A stretch of DNA of 64,000 nucleotides from Hyphomonadaceae bacterium (lineage in GTDB: Bacteria > Pseudomonadota > Alphaproteobacteria > Caulobacterales > Aquidulcibacteraceae), in contig JAEUMP010000007.1 in assembly GCA_016791445.1 (NCBI GenBank), positions 62,001 to 126,000 on the forward strand. The letters are read 5' to 3'. The notes under the pieces were generated by a model. It saw nothing but the letters and a program-made list of their open reading frames with translations. It was not told the origin of the DNA and did not search any database. Shown one piece after another: positions 26,790-36,812 of this stretch (positions are counted from its first letter, which is position 1; each line of letters opens with the position of its first letter). A program made the position numbers and the translations under genes.

Positions 26790-27353
26790 ATGCGGATTGT
26801 CGGCGGACGCATGAAGGGGCGCGCGTTAGCGACACCCACCGGCCAGACCACGCGCCCGACGTCGGACCGGGCGCGGGAGTCGCTCTTCAACGTGCTGGCG
26901 CATGCGCCGTGGGCCACGCCGCTCGAAGGCGCGCGCATCCTTGACCTCTTCGCCGGTTCAGGCGCGCTGGGTTTCGAAGCGATGTCGCGCGGCGGAGCAT
27001 TCACCCTTTTCGTAGAGACGGACTCTGCCGCGCGGGGCGTCATCCGCGACAACATCGAAGCGCTGTCGCTGTTTGGCGCCACCCGCATCCACCGTCGCGA
27101 CGCGACCGACCTCGGCGCAAAGCCCGCCGGCCTCGCCACGCCGTTTGATCTTGTCTTCCTTGATCCGCCCTACGGCAAAGGCCTGGGCGAACGCGCCCTT
27201 TCAAAGCTCCGGCCGGGCGGCTGGATCAGCCCCGACGCCACGATCGTCTTTGAATGTGCAGCAACGGAAGCGCCGGTCGTGGATGGCTACGTCCAGCACG
27301 ACGAACGTCTGTGGGGCGCAGCGAAAGTGCTGTTTCTCACTCCGGCGGCGTGA
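26790..27353 (+). CDS. rsmD: 16S rRNA (guanine966-N2)-methyltransferase
   Basis: 187 residues from ATG 26790, chosen because family members begin MRIVGGR.KGR; the frame is open further upstream without support. Motif I is ILDLFAGSGALGFEAMSRG, motif IV is LDPPYGKGLGE. It methylates G966 of 16S rRNA on the 30S subunit. Its 3' end overlaps the convergent TIR-TPR gene by 17 bases. Confidence 0.95.
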   Translation: MRIVGGRMKGRALATPTGQTTRPTSDRARESLFNVLAHAPWATPLEGARILDLFAGSGALGFEAMSRGGAFTLFVETDSAARGVIRDNIEALSLFGATRIHRRDATDLGAKPAGLATPFDLVFLDPPYGKGLGERALSKLRPGGWISPDATIVFECAATEAPVVDGYVQHDERLWGAAKVLFLTPAA

Positions 27354-28812
27354 CAGCCTGCGGGCCCGCGCGCACCGCGCACGCGGAGTCGAATTCTTCC
27401 ACCGTGACCGCCGCCCCGGCCTGACGCGCGCGCCGCAAGGTGACGCAGGCGCGACGCATGTCGCCTTGCTTCATCTGTGATCGCGCGAGTTTGGAGCTGT
27501 CCATGGAGATGGCGGCGATGTTCTTCTGTTCGCTGTGTACAGAGAGCGCGGCGCGGTAGCTTTCTTCCGCACGCTGCCAGTCTTCGCTCGCCGCAGCCGC
27601 ATCCCCGACCTGCCCGAGCACGAACCCGCGCGTCGGCGCGTCGGCCATGAGCGGCAGCGCCTTCTCCAGTCGTTCCACCGCGCCGGACCAGTTGTTCACG
27701 AACGCTGCATCGAGGCCCGCCGCGACGAAAGCCGCAGCGGCCGCCTCACTCGGGCGCTTCTGCTTCGCGTAGGCGAAGCTGAGCATCCGCCAGAGCGCCT
27801 TGTCCTGCGGATTGAGCGCCCGGGCGTTTTCGAGCGCACGCGCGGCGCGGTCGTCGCCCGCGGCGAGCATCAATGCGCCGCAGGCCCGCCAGATCGGCGC
27901 GGCGGAGGCGCCGCCCTCTCGCGCAATCGCCCACATTTCGTCGAGCGCTTCGCGTCGTGACTGCGGCTCCCTCACCTTCGTCACGGCATCTCGTACGCGC
28001 TTGTCGGGGTCCTGCAGCAGGGTCGCCGCCGCGTCGACGAAGGAGGCGCGCGCGGCGGTCATCGCTTCGGCGCGGGCCACACGCGGCGCGTCGCGAAGCG
28101 CCGGCACAACGCGACCGGCATCTACGTCGCCCGCTTCAAAGTCTGCAGCGGCGTCCGCGAAGGCGCTGTCCTGCAGAAGGCGCGCCAGTTCGACCGCCTG
28201 ATCCCCGGTGATCCGCCCGTCGGCGACGAGATCGAGAAGCTGCGCGAGTTGATCCTGCCGCGACATGGGCGCCGCTTCTCGCGAGTCCACTTGCGTGGCG
28301 ACGACATAGACGCCGGCGACGATCAGCAGCAGCGCCGCCGCCGCGCCAAGCACTGTCGCAGGCGGAATCCGCTTACGCGCCCTGCGGGCGCTTTGCACCG
28401 CGGCGGCATCGACGGCGCGCCCCTCCACGCGCGCGCGCACTGCGGCTTCGACGACATCCATCTCCCGCGCGGCCGCAGCGCCGTTCCACGCAGAGATATC
28501 CTCCACATGAATGTGCCCGAAGCCGAGCGGCGGCGTTACGCCGCGATCAAGCGTAACCGGCACCAGCCTGCCGGCTTCGCGCGCGCGTCCCGCTTCATCG
28601 CGCACGAAGTCGGACTCTATCGACGCGTGCGTCCATGTAACGATCACCGCTTTCGCCGCCGCGAGTTCGCGCTCTATGACGCGCGCATAGTCATCACCCG
28701 CAACAAGCGCCCGATTCCACCACACTGAGAGCCCACGCCCCGCCAGCGCTTCCGCGAGGGGCCGGACCCGTTCGCGATCCTCACTGGCGTAGGAGATGAA
28801 GACGTCGGCCAT
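27337..28812 (-). CDS. TIR - membrane helix - TPR-like protein
   Basis: 491 residues. The TIR domain (2-130) has VFISYASEDR, LSVWWNR and FVRDEAGRAREAG with the candidate catalytic Glu73. A basic segment and one membrane helix (about 152-172) follow. The long C-terminal part is all-helical with a TPR-like pattern (about 290-470: ALENARALNPQDKALWRMLSFAYAKQKRPSEAA, then AEESYRAALSVHSEQKNIAAI), placed in the periplasm by this topology. Function unknown; probably a signalling or defence effector. Confidence 0.87.
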   Translation of the reverse strand: MADVFISYASEDRERVRPLAEALAGRGLSVWWNRALVAGDDYARVIERELAAAKAVIVTWTHASIESDFVRDEAGRAREAGRLVPVTLDRGVTPPLGFGHIHVEDISAWNGAAAAREMDVVEAAVRARVEGRAVDAAAVQSARRARKRIPPATVLGAAAALLLIVAGVYVVATQVDSREAAPMSRQDQLAQLLDLVADGRITGDQAVELARLLQDSAFADAAADFEAGDVDAGRVVPALRDAPRVARAEAMTAARASFVDAAATLLQDPDKRVRDAVTKVREPQSRREALDEMWAIAREGGASAAPIWRACGALMLAAGDDRAARALENARALNPQDKALWRMLSFAYAKQKRPSEAAAAAFVAAGLDAAFVNNWSGAVERLEKALPLMADAPTRGFVLGQVGDAAAASEDWQRAEESYRAALSVHSEQKNIAAISMDSSKLARSQMKQGDMRRACVTLRRARQAGAAVTVEEFDSACAVRAGPQAVTPPE

Positions 28813-28901
28813 CTGCGATTTGCGCGCTCCGTTGAGACGGTTCTCATAGTGACGCGAACCACGGGCGGGAAGGTGGCGCCGCGCGCATCATCCGCAGCGT
28901 G

Positions 28902-29978
28902 TCACGAAAGCATCGCCGCCTTCCGGAACACCGTCGGCAGACCATGTGCGCCGACATCGGCGAACGCGCGCCAGTCGCCTTCGGCGTCGCCCTCCGCCGT
29001 CCAGACTTCCAGCGTTAGGGTGAAGTGCGTGAAGACGTGCCGCACCGCGCCGCTTGCGCGCCAGTCGGCGTCTGCGGGGGCATGCGCCCGGGCGGCGTCC
29101 CGGTCCCAGACCTCGTCACGCCAGGGCGTGGTCGGGAGCGCGACCATGCCGCCCAGGAGCCCCTTCTCCGGCCGCCGGACGAGAAGGATGTCGCCGCCCC
29201 TCAGCAGCCGGAACGCCACGCCATGGCGTTCCGGCTTGGCCGCCTTTGCGCGTCGGCGCGGAAAGGTCTCCGGCGCCCCGCTTTCTAGCGCCTTGCAGGC
29301 GAAAGCCGCCGGGCATCGGTCACACCCCGGCGCGCGGGGCGTGCATACCGTCGCGCCGAGATCCATCAGCGCCTGCGCCCAGTCGCCCGGTCTTTCCGGC
29401 GTCACATAGCGCGCCGCCAGAGCTGCAAGCTCGGGCTTGGCGTCCGGCAGCGGCGTTTCGACCGCGTGAAGTCGCGCCATCACCCGCTCGACGTTTCCAT
29501 CCACAACATTCGCCGGCAACCCGAACGCAATCGTGGCGATGGCGGCGGCGGTGTAGGCCCCGACCCCGGGCAACGCCCGCAATGCGGTCTCGTCGGCAGG
29601 GAATCCGCCGGCCCCCGCGACAGCGAGCGCCGCCGCGTGCAGGTTGCGGGCGCGACTGTAGTAGCCGAGGCCCGCCCACAGCCGGAGTACGTCCTCCCTT
29701 GGCGCGGCAGCGAGATCGGCGACGGTGGGCCAGCGGCTCACGAAGCGCTCGAAATAGGGACTGACGGTCGCGACGGTGGTCTGCTGCAGCATGACCTCCG
29801 ACAACCAGACCCGGTAGGGGTCCATCCGCGCCGGCCCGTTCGGCGGGGCGCGCCAGGGCAGCGATCGCGCATGCCGGTCGTACCAGTCCAACAACGCCAC
29901 CCGTAGTGCTCCCAGCGCACTCACAGGACTACTCACAACTACATCTGGGGTTTTCGGCTTGCGCCGCCCGGCGGGCAT
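28902..29978 (-). CDS. mutY: A/G-specific adenine glycosylase
   Basis: 358 residues. The catalytic Glu is in WLSEVMLQQTTVATVSPYFERF; the HhH-GPD core has LPGVGAYTAAAIATIAFG and VVDGNVERVMARL. The four-cysteine [4Fe-4S] loop is C-x6-C-x2-C-x5-C (CTPRAPGCDRCPAAFAC). A NUDIX-like C-terminal domain recognises 8-oxoG. It removes A opposite 8-oxoguanine. Divergent from dciA in the usual alphaproteobacterial order. Confidence 0.97.
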   Translation of the reverse strand: MPAGRRKPKTPDVVVSSPVSALGALRVALLDWYDRHARSLPWRAPPNGPARMDPYRVWLSEVMLQQTTVATVSPYFERFVSRWPTVADLAAAPREDVLRLWAGLGYYSRARNLHAAALAVAGAGGFPADETALRALPGVGAYTAAAIATIAFGLPANVVDGNVERVMARLHAVETPLPDAKPELAALAARYVTPERPGDWAQALMDLGATVCTPRAPGCDRCPAAFACKALESGAPETFPRRRAKAAKPERHGVAFRLLRGGDILLVRRPEKGLLGGMVALPTTPWRDEVWDRDAARAHAPADADWRASGAVRHVFTHFTLTLEVWTAEGDAEGDWRAFADVGAHGLPTVFRKAAMLS

Positions 29979-30018
29979 TTAAGGTCTCTTAACGTCTTTG
30001 CCGATTCTCTGGGGGGCC

Positions 30019-30585
30019 ATGTTGCCCAAACGCGCGCCCATTCCCAAACCCGAAGGCCCGGTCGACCCCCGGCTGGAAGCGGCCGCCCTTGAGGCGCTCT
30101 CCCGTCAGCGAGGCAAGGCCGCCTGGAAAGGCGGACCGCCGCAGGCGGGCGCGCTGACGGCCGCCATCATGCGCGACAAGATCGCCCCGAAGCAGACCGG
30201 CAAGTCGGTCCTCGAACTCAGACGCCAGTGGTCCGACATCGTCGGCGCGAAGCTCGCGCAGATGACGGAACCGGAAAAAATCTCGCGCGGCCCCGCCGGC
30301 GCGACGCTCACCGTCCGGGTCGCCGGCCCGGCGGCGCCCTTCGTCCAGCATCAGAGCGCGCTCATCATCGAACGCTGCAATCTCGCTGGCGCGGGGGTGA
30401 AGGCATTGCAGATCAAACAAGGCGCGATAAACCGCAAAGGCCCTACCTCGAACGTGCGGCCCCTTTCGGCACCGCTCTCGGCGGACGAGGAACGCCTTCT
30501 GGCGCTGTCGCTCGCGCCGATCGGCAGTCCGGCCCTGAAGGCCGCGCTCACCCGGCTCGGTCGCGCCATCGGCCAGCGCCGCTGA
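30019..30585 (+). CDS. dciA: DciA/DUF721 protein, probable helicase loader
   Basis: 188 residues from ATG 30019 (GGGGGG just upstream). The DUF721 core is SVLELRRQWSDIVGAKLAQMTEPEKI and TLTVRVAGPAAPFVQHQSALIIERCN. DciA proteins load the replicative helicase DnaB in bacteria that lack DnaC. It lies between mutY and the dsbA-smc pair, as in many alphaproteobacteria. Confidence 0.85.
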   Translation: MLPKRAPIPKPEGPVDPRLEAAALEALSRQRGKAAWKGGPPQAGALTAAIMRDKIAPKQTGKSVLELRRQWSDIVGAKLAQMTEPEKISRGPAGATLTVRVAGPAAPFVQHQSALIIERCNLAGAGVKALQIKQGAINRKGPTSNVRPLSAPLSADEERLLALSLAPIGSPALKAALTRLGRAIGQRR

Positions 30586-30709
30586 CACCGCACCCGGCTG
30601 AGGGCGGGCGCTTCCGGTCAGGCCCGTCGCAGGCTAAGAGGACCCCTTCCGTTCCCTTCCCGCCGGCGCGCCGAACCGACGCGTCGAGCGAAAACCGCAG
30701 GCTGACCCC

Positions 30710-31351
30710 ATGATCGACCGCCGCCAGTTCGCGCTCTTCGCCTCGTCCCTCGCCCTCGTGGCCGCCTGCGAGGGCGGCGGCGGCGCCTCGAAGTCCGCCG
30801 TCGAAGGCGATATGTCGCTCGGACCGGCGGAAGCCAAGGTCACGCTGATCGAATACGCGTCGCTGGCGTGTCACGCGTGCGCGGCCTTCCACAAGGATGT
30901 CTGGCCGCAGTTGAAGGCCAACTATGTCGACACGGGCAAGATCCACTTCATCTTCCGTGAGTTCCCGGCAGGCGAACCGACGATCGCGCGCGCGCAACAT
31001 ATGCTCGCTCGCTGCATGTCCTCGACGCCGGACCAGTATTTCAAGGCCGTCGACATGTTCTTCGACGCGCAGGACTCGATTTTCCAGGCGGCCCAGACCG
31101 GACAACTCCGCCAGAAGCTGCTCGAACTCGCCAAGACCGGCGGCCTCTCCGACGAACAATTCACCGCATGCATCGCAGACGAAACACAGACCAAGCGCCT
31201 GCAGAAAGTCGCGGAAGAAGGCGAGAAGGCGTTCAAGATCACCGGCACGCCGACGCTGATCCTCAACGGCGAAGTGCTCGAGAATACTGCCGACAACCCC
31301 TACAGCTACGAGCGTCTCTCCAAGCTCATCGACGCCAAGCTGACGGCGTAG
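30710..31351 (+). CDS. DsbA-family thioredoxin-like lipoprotein
   Basis: 213 residues. An N-terminal signal with LALVAAC lipobox (Cys20) suggests lipid anchoring. The active site is CHAC in EYASLACHACAAFH, and the cis-Pro is in ITGTPTLILNGE. It probably oxidises or isomerises disulfides in the periplasm. Precedes smc by 23 bases, so it is in the same operon. Confidence 0.93.
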   Translation: MIDRRQFALFASSLALVAACEGGGGASKSAVEGDMSLGPAEAKVTLIEYASLACHACAAFHKDVWPQLKANYVDTGKIHFIFREFPAGEPTIARAQHMLARCMSSTPDQYFKAVDMFFDAQDSIFQAAQTGQLRQKLLELAKTGGLSDEQFTACIADETQTKRLQKVAEEGEKAFKITGTPTLILNGEVLENTADNPYSYERLSKLIDAKLTA

Positions 31352-31374
31352 CGGCGGAAGGAGCCGACGCGCCC

Positions 31375-34300
31375 GTGCACATCGTCGAACTCCGTCTTTC
31401 GGGCTTCAAGTCCTTCGTCGATCCGGTGCGCCTCGTGATCGAGGCCGGGCTCACGGGCGTCGTGGGCCCGAACGGATGCGGGAAGTCGAACCTGCTGGAA
31501 GCCGTGCGCTGGGCGATGGGCGCGACGTCCGCAAAGGCCATGCGCGGCAGCGACATGGACGACGTCATTTTCGCCGGTACGAATGCACGACCCGCGCGCG
31601 AGCACGCCGAGGTCATACTGGTGCTCGACGCGGAAGGCGCAAAACCGCCACCCGGAGTCGCACCCGCCGACACTCTGGAAATTTCGCGCAAGATCAAGCG
31701 CGAGGCTGGCTCCACCTACCGCATCAACGGACGCGAAGTGCGCGCAAAGGACGTGCAACTCCTGTTCGCGGATGCGTCCACCGGCGCCAATTCGCCGGCG
31801 CTCGTGCGGCAAGGCCAGATCAGCGAACTCATCGCCGCAAAGCCTGAAAACCGTCGCCGCATTCTTGAGGAAGCCGCCGGGATCGCCGGGCTGCATGCGC
31901 GACGTCACGAGGCCGATCTCAAACTAAACGCCGCATCGGCAAACCTCCTGCGCCTCGACGAGGTCGCCTCGGAGATCGACGCGCAGCGGCAGGCGCTGAA
32001 ACGACAGGCGCGACTCGCGGAGCGCTATCGTGGCCTTGCCGACGAGCTGCGGCGAACGGAGGCGCTGTCGTTGCACCGCCGCTGGGTCGACGCCGCAGAA
32101 GCCCTCGCCGCGACGCAGGGCGATCTTCGTGCTGCGGAGCGCGACGTCGCCGAAGCTGCGACCGCCGCGTCGCAGGCGCGCCGCGCTGCTGAAGAGTCTG
32201 CCGACAAGCTCCCCGCTCTGCGTGAGGAGGAACTTGTGGCGGCGACCGTGCTGCGCCGCCTCGAAGGCGAGCGCGTAGGTCTTGAGCGCGATCTGCGTGA
32301 CGCCGAAGCGATCGTGGCGCGCGCCGTGGAAGCCCTTCAACGCCTCGATCAGGAAGAAGAGCGCGAAGCACGCATGCGCGCGGACGCAGAGACCGTGCTG
32401 GCGCGCCTCGAGGCCGAACACATCGACCTCTCCGGCGCCGGCAATGACGGTTCATTCGAAGCGCTGGAAGCCGCGCTGAAGACGCGCGACGCCGCGCGTA
32501 CGGAGGCCGACGCCGCACTGCAGTCGCTCGTCGCCGCCGCCGCAGAGGCGCAGGCGCAACGCGCGGTGCTGGAAGCAAACGCGCGCGAGGCCCGCGCTCG
32601 CCTTGGTCGCGCGGAAGAGCGCCTCGCCCTGATCGCGCGCGATATAGCCGCCGTCGACGCGCCGAACGATCTCGCAGCGCGCATCGCCGATGCGGAAGCG
32701 CGCGTCGTCGCAGCGCAAAACGCAGCGGATACGGCGCGGGCGGCAGAGGCAGCGGCGGAAGCGGCGCTGAAGGAGGCCGATGCCGCGCTCCGTGAGGCCG
32801 ATGCCGCACGCAACGACGCCGAACGCAAACGCGCAGAGGCGGCGGCAGAAGTGCGCGCGCTTGAGCAGCTTGTCTCGAAGCCGAGCGGCAAGAGCTATCC
32901 ACCCGTCCTCGGCGACATCGAGGCCGCTCCCGGTTACGAAAAGGCCGTCGCCGCGGCACTCGGCGATGACATCGAGGCCTCGCTCGCGGCAGCGGCGCCG
33001 CTGCGCTGGGCCGGCGCCGATCCGCGCGCGATCCAGTGGCCTGCCGGCGTGACGCCTCTCGCAAACTTCGTCACCGCACCGCCGGCGCTCGCGGCGCGCC
33101 TCGCCTTGTGCGGGGTCGTCGATCGCGCCGAAGGGCCGCGTATGCAGAAGATGCTCTCGACGGGTGCGCGTCTCGTGTCTGTCGACGGCGATCTTTGGCG
33201 CTGGGACGGCTTCGTGCGGCGCGACGATGCGCCGGCGCCGGCCGCTGCACGTCTGGAACAACGCAATCGCCTCACGGCGGCGAGAAAGGAACTGAAAGTA
33301 GCGGAAGCCGCCGCGGAGACCGCTCGAAAGGACTCAGACACCGCGCGAAAACACCGTGAGGATGCTGACTTGCAAGCGCGCGCGGCGCGTCAGGCGGCGC
33401 CCGCCGCCGTCGCGGATGGTTTGCGTGCGACCGCCTCCAGGGACGCGCTGGTCGCCGAGCAACGTCGTCTCGACGAGCGACGCGACGTCGTGAAGGTGCA
33501 ACATCTCGCCATCCTCGAGGAACGCGACGCCGCGAAACTCGCCCTTGGCAACGCGGAGACGGCCCGCGCCAGCGCGCCGGTCGCCGACGAGAGCGCCATT
33601 GCGGCCGCGCGCACGAAGTCGGACGCCGCGCGCGCCGCCTTCGATGAAACTCGTGCATCGCTGAATGCGCTCAAGCAGGCCGAAACTGCGCGACAGATGC
33701 GCCTGCGTGCGGTGGAGACCGAACAGTCCGACTGGGCGCGCCGCAATGAAGCGGCGACGCGCCGTCTCGCCGAGATCGATACCGCCCGCATTCGCGAAAC
33801 CAAGGCGCTCGACGAGGCGAAGGCTGCGCCAGTGCGCGTCACAGCCGCACTCGCGCAACTGGCGGATCAATCCGCACTGGCGGAAAAGCGTCGCCTCGCC
33901 GCCGCCGATGCCCTGTCGACTGCCGAGAAGACCGCGCGGGAAGCCGACGCGACGGCGCGCGACGCGGAGATGCGGCACGCCGAACGTCGTGAGGCCCGCG
34001 CCGGCGCTGAAGCCCGCGCGCACGCCGCCGCCGAACGGTTGCACGGTGTAGAGGCGCTCGCCCGCGAACAGCTAAGCTGCGCGCCTGAAGAACTCGCCGA
34101 ACGCGCCGGGCCGCTGATGGCGCAGGCGCTCGGCAAGGCGCCGCTCGCCGACATCGACAGGAAGCTCGAAAAGCTCCGCGGCGAACGGGAAGCAGCCGGG
34201 CCGGTAAACCTCCGCGCGGAAGAGGAGCTTGAAGAGGTTGAGCTGCGTCTAGCCACGCTCGCACGCGAACGCGCCGACGTGGACGCGGCCGTCCAGAAGC

Positions 34301-34821
34301 TGAAGCAGGCGATCGGGCGCCTCAACGCCGAAGGCCGCCAGCGGCTGCTCAAGGCGTTCGAGGTCGTGAACGCGAATTTTGCGCGGCTGTTTGCGACGCT
34401 CTTCGAAGGCGGCGTCGCGGAGTTGCGGTTGACGGAGTCGGAAGATCCCCTCGCCGCTGGCCTGGACATCTTCGCCTGCCCGCCCGGCAAGCGGCTCTCG
34501 ACGCTGTCTCTGATGTCCGGCGGCGAACAGTCGCTGACGGCAACGGCGCTCATCTTCGCGGTGTTTCTCGCGAACCCCGCGCCGATCTGCGTGCTCGACG
34601 AAGTCGATGCGCCGCTCGATGACGCGAACGTCGACCGGTTCTGTCGCATGCTCGACGAGATGCGCCGCCTCACCGACACGCGCTTCCTCACGATCACGCA
34701 CAACCCCGTCACCATGTCGCGCATGGACCGCCTCTTCGGCGTGACGATGGCCGAACGCGGCGTTTCGCAGATTGTGGCGGTGGACCTGCAACGCGCGACG
34801 GAACTGGTCGCGGCGGAATAG
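31375..34821 (+). CDS. smc: Chromosome segregation SMC protein
   Basis: 1148 residues from GTG 31375 (GGAAGGAG upstream). The ATPase head has GPNGCGKSNLLEAVRWAMG at the start, the ABC signature LSLMSGGEQSLTATAL, and Walker B with PICVLDEVDAPLDDANV near the end. Long Ala/Glu/Arg-rich coiled coils flank a hinge near the middle. With ScpA/ScpB it folds and segregates the chromosome. The upstream open frame (31168 on) overlaps dsbA and is not part of the gene. Confidence 0.97.
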   Translation: MHIVELRLSGFKSFVDPVRLVIEAGLTGVVGPNGCGKSNLLEAVRWAMGATSAKAMRGSDMDDVIFAGTNARPAREHAEVILVLDAEGAKPPPGVAPADTLEISRKIKREAGSTYRINGREVRAKDVQLLFADASTGANSPALVRQGQISELIAAKPENRRRILEEAAGIAGLHARRHEADLKLNAASANLLRLDEVASEIDAQRQALKRQARLAERYRGLADELRRTEALSLHRRWVDAAEALAATQGDLRAAERDVAEAATAASQARRAAEESADKLPALREEELVAATVLRRLEGERVGLERDLRDAEAIVARAVEALQRLDQEEEREARMRADAETVLARLEAEHIDLSGAGNDGSFEALEAALKTRDAARTEADAALQSLVAAAAEAQAQRAVLEANAREARARLGRAEERLALIARDIAAVDAPNDLAARIADAEARVVAAQNAADTARAAEAAAEAALKEADAALREADAARNDAERKRAEAAAEVRALEQLVSKPSGKSYPPVLGDIEAAPGYEKAVAAALGDDIEASLAAAAPLRWAGADPRAIQWPAGVTPLANFVTAPPALAARLALCGVVDRAEGPRMQKMLSTGARLVSVDGDLWRWDGFVRRDDAPAPAAARLEQRNRLTAARKELKVAEAAAETARKDSDTARKHREDADLQARAARQAAPAAVADGLRATASRDALVAEQRRLDERRDVVKVQHLAILEERDAAKLALGNAETARASAPVADESAIAAARTKSDAARAAFDETRASLNALKQAETARQMRLRAVETEQSDWARRNEAATRRLAEIDTARIRETKALDEAKAAPVRVTAALAQLADQSALAEKRRLAAADALSTAEKTAREADATARDAEMRHAERREARAGAEARAHAAAERLHGVEALAREQLSCAPEELAERAGPLMAQALGKAPLADIDRKLEKLRGEREAAGPVNLRAEEELEEVELRLATLARERADVDAAVQKLKQAIGRLNAEGRQRLLKAFEVVNANFARLFATLFEGGVAELRLTESEDPLAAGLDIFACPPGKRLSTLSLMSGGEQSLTATALIFAVFLANPAPICVLDEVDAPLDDANVDRFCRMLDEMRRLTDTRFLTITHNPVTMSRMDRLFGVTMAERGVSQIVAVDLQRATELVAAE

Positions 34822-34825
34822 TCCG

Positions 34826-36193
34826 ATGACAGCCGCCATCGCGATCATCGGCGGCGGATTCAGCGGCGCGCTTCTCGCCATCCGTCTCGCACACGCAGCG
34901 CCTGAACGCGTGGTCCATCTGATCGAACGCAGGCGACGCGCCGGCGTCGGTTTGGCGTATGGCGCTTGCGAACCTCACCACCTGCTCAACGTGCCGACCA
35001 GCCGGATGAAGGTTGGCCTTGAGCCCGGTTTCACCGATTGGCTGCACGCGCGAACCGGCTTCAGGCCGCCCGAAGGCATCGCGCCGGCCGATGCATTCGC
35101 GCCGCGCGCGCTGTTCGGCGCATACATGGAAGAACGTCTCGCGGAGACGCACAGCGTCCGGCGCATTCGCGGCGACGCCGTGCGCATCGCGCGCGCCGAA
35201 CGCCAAGTCTTGCTCGCGGACGGCCGGGCCGTCGACGCCGACATCGTCGTTCTGGCGACGGGCAATCGCGCACCGCCGCCGCTGCGTTTCGCTCACGACT
35301 CGGCGAACGCCGCACCTGACCCGTGGTCGCACGACGCCTTCGACGATCTTCACGCAGATGCGCCAGTGCTTTTCGTCGGCGTCGGGCTCACTATGGTGGA
35401 CATCGCGCTCTCGCTCGCCGCGCGCGGCCACCGAGGAGAGATGATCGCACTTTCGCGACACGGTCTCCTGCCCACGCGCCATGAAGCGGGCGGGTCATGG
35501 CCCGCATTTCTCTCAACCGTCGACGCTACGTCCGTGCGCGGCGCAATGGCGTTGGTGCGTCGAGAGATAGCGAAGGCCGTAGCGGCAGGCGTCCCGTGGC
35601 GACGCGTGATCGATGCGGCACGGCCTGAGGTGGCGCGGGTCTGGCGCGCGTGGCCGCAGAGCGAACGCGCACGCTTCCTGCGTCACGCACGGATCTACTG
35701 GGACGTTCATCGCCACCGCATGGCGCCGCAGATCGCCGATGCACTCGATGCGTTACTGGCGTCAGGCCAGCTGCGTGTGGTTGCGGGACGCCTTGCAGGA
35801 AGCGACGCCGACGGCGTTCGCGTACGACTGCGAGGCGGCGGTGAGGAAATCCTGCGCGTCGCGCGCGTCTTCAACTGCACCGGCCCTGCGAGCGATTTTT
35901 CCAGCACCGAGGAACCGCTCTACGCGGACCTCAAGCGCAACGGCCTTGTGCGCACCGACGCGCTGATGCTCGGGATCGAAACGGAAGAGAGCGCGCTCGT
36001 GGACGCGTCAGGGGCCGTTTCGGACTGGCTCTTTGCTCTCGGACCTCTGACGCGACCCGCATACTGGGAAGTGACGGCGGTTCCGGAGATCCGTGCGCAA
36101 GTGGATGCGCTGTCGCAACGACTCTTGCAGCATGCGCCTCTCCCCGCGACAGATCTCGCCGACGTCTTCGGCGATCTCGGCGCGGGGATCTGA
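34826..36193 (+). CDS. FAD/NAD(P)-binding protein (pfam13454 type)
   Basis: 455 residues from ATG 34826, four bases after smc. The FAD motif is IAIIGGGFSGALLAIRLAHAAP; GVGLAYGACEPHHLLNVPTSRM is the family hallmark. A second nucleotide motif is VLFVGVGLTMVDIALSL. Related proteins appear in uncharacterised HpnW/YdhS-like oxidoreductases; the substrate is not known. Confidence 0.9.
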   Translation: MTAAIAIIGGGFSGALLAIRLAHAAPERVVHLIERRRRAGVGLAYGACEPHHLLNVPTSRMKVGLEPGFTDWLHARTGFRPPEGIAPADAFAPRALFGAYMEERLAETHSVRRIRGDAVRIARAERQVLLADGRAVDADIVVLATGNRAPPPLRFAHDSANAAPDPWSHDAFDDLHADAPVLFVGVGLTMVDIALSLAARGHRGEMIALSRHGLLPTRHEAGGSWPAFLSTVDATSVRGAMALVRREIAKAVAAGVPWRRVIDAARPEVARVWRAWPQSERARFLRHARIYWDVHRHRMAPQIADALDALLASGQLRVVAGRLAGSDADGVRVRLRGGGEEILRVARVFNCTGPASDFSSTEEPLYADLKRNGLVRTDALMLGIETEESALVDASGAVSDWLFALGPLTRPAYWEVTAVPEIRAQVDALSQRLLQHAPLPATDLADVFGDLGAGI

Positions 36194-36203
36194 GTCCCAG
36201 TCC

Positions 36204-36812
36204 TTAGCGCGGGCCGCCATTGGCGACGCAGCTTGAATATTCCTGCTCGCGCTTCGCGGTGCGCTGACGGGCGGTCATGGCGCCGCCGACGCCGCCGACA
36301 ACCGCGCCGACCGCGCAGTTGCGACCGTCATCGCCGCCGGCCATCGCGCCGACGCCGCAGCCTGCCGCCGCGCCAATGCCGGCTCGCGCGAGTTTGCTCG
36401 GCTCTGGATAGGTCCGGTCCACATACGCCTGACACTCCGCGCGCACATTGCGGCGCGGCGCGCTGCTCGTGGAGGCGACACGCGTGACCGTGGCCGGCGC
36501 GGCCGCCTTCGGCGCTTCCGCCTTCTGCGTTTCGGTGCGCACCATGGCGAGACGCGCCTCGTCCGCGAAGGCGCCTTCCGGGAAGGCGGTCAGAAAGACT
36601 TCGTAGGCCTCGCGCGTGTTCTTTGCGCGGGTTTCGGCCCATGCATTCGCCTCCGTGGTGGAGACGGTCGCGGGTTCGACGGCGCCCGCCGCCGCGTGCA
36701 CGTCGGCGCGCGTGGCGTTGGCGCCGTCACTGTTGGTGACCAGCACCGCCGCGAGAAGAGCCGCGACGAGCAGACCGCCGCCCAAAGCGGCAAAGACGAA
36801 CGGCTTCTGCAT
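36204..36812 (-). CDS. Membrane-anchored glycine-zipper protein
   Basis: 202 residues. One N-terminal membrane helix (FVFAALGGGLLVAALLAAVLV). Then WAETRAKNTREAYEVFLTAFPEGAFADEARLAMV, a helical pair pattern common in bacterial caspase and TPR proteins. After an Ala/Pro linker comes a glycine-zipper region (AGIGAAAGCGVGAMAGG, VGAVVGGVGGAM) with cysteines, as in outer-membrane-associated small proteins. Function unknown. It lies beside the large caspase gene (36972-39665), on the same strand and 159 bases downstream of it. Confidence 0.78.
   Translation of the reverse strand: MQKPFVFAALGGGLLVAALLAAVLVTNSDGANATRADVHAAAGAVEPATVSTTEANAWAETRAKNTREAYEVFLTAFPEGAFADEARLAMVRTETQKAEAPKAAAPATVTRVASTSSAPRRNVRAECQAYVDRTYPEPSKLARAGIGAAAGCGVGAMAGGDDGRNCAVGAVVGGVGGAMTARQRTAKREQEYSSCVANGGPR

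Noticed and set aside
31168-31374. Longer smc start reaching into dsbA
   Set aside because: The added residues lie out of frame over dsbA; SMC proteins start with the strand before FKSF, matching GTG 31375.
31919-34881. Minus-strand open frames opposite smc
   Set aside because: Antisense shadows of a coiled-coil gene; products are Arg/Ala/Ser-rich with no motif.
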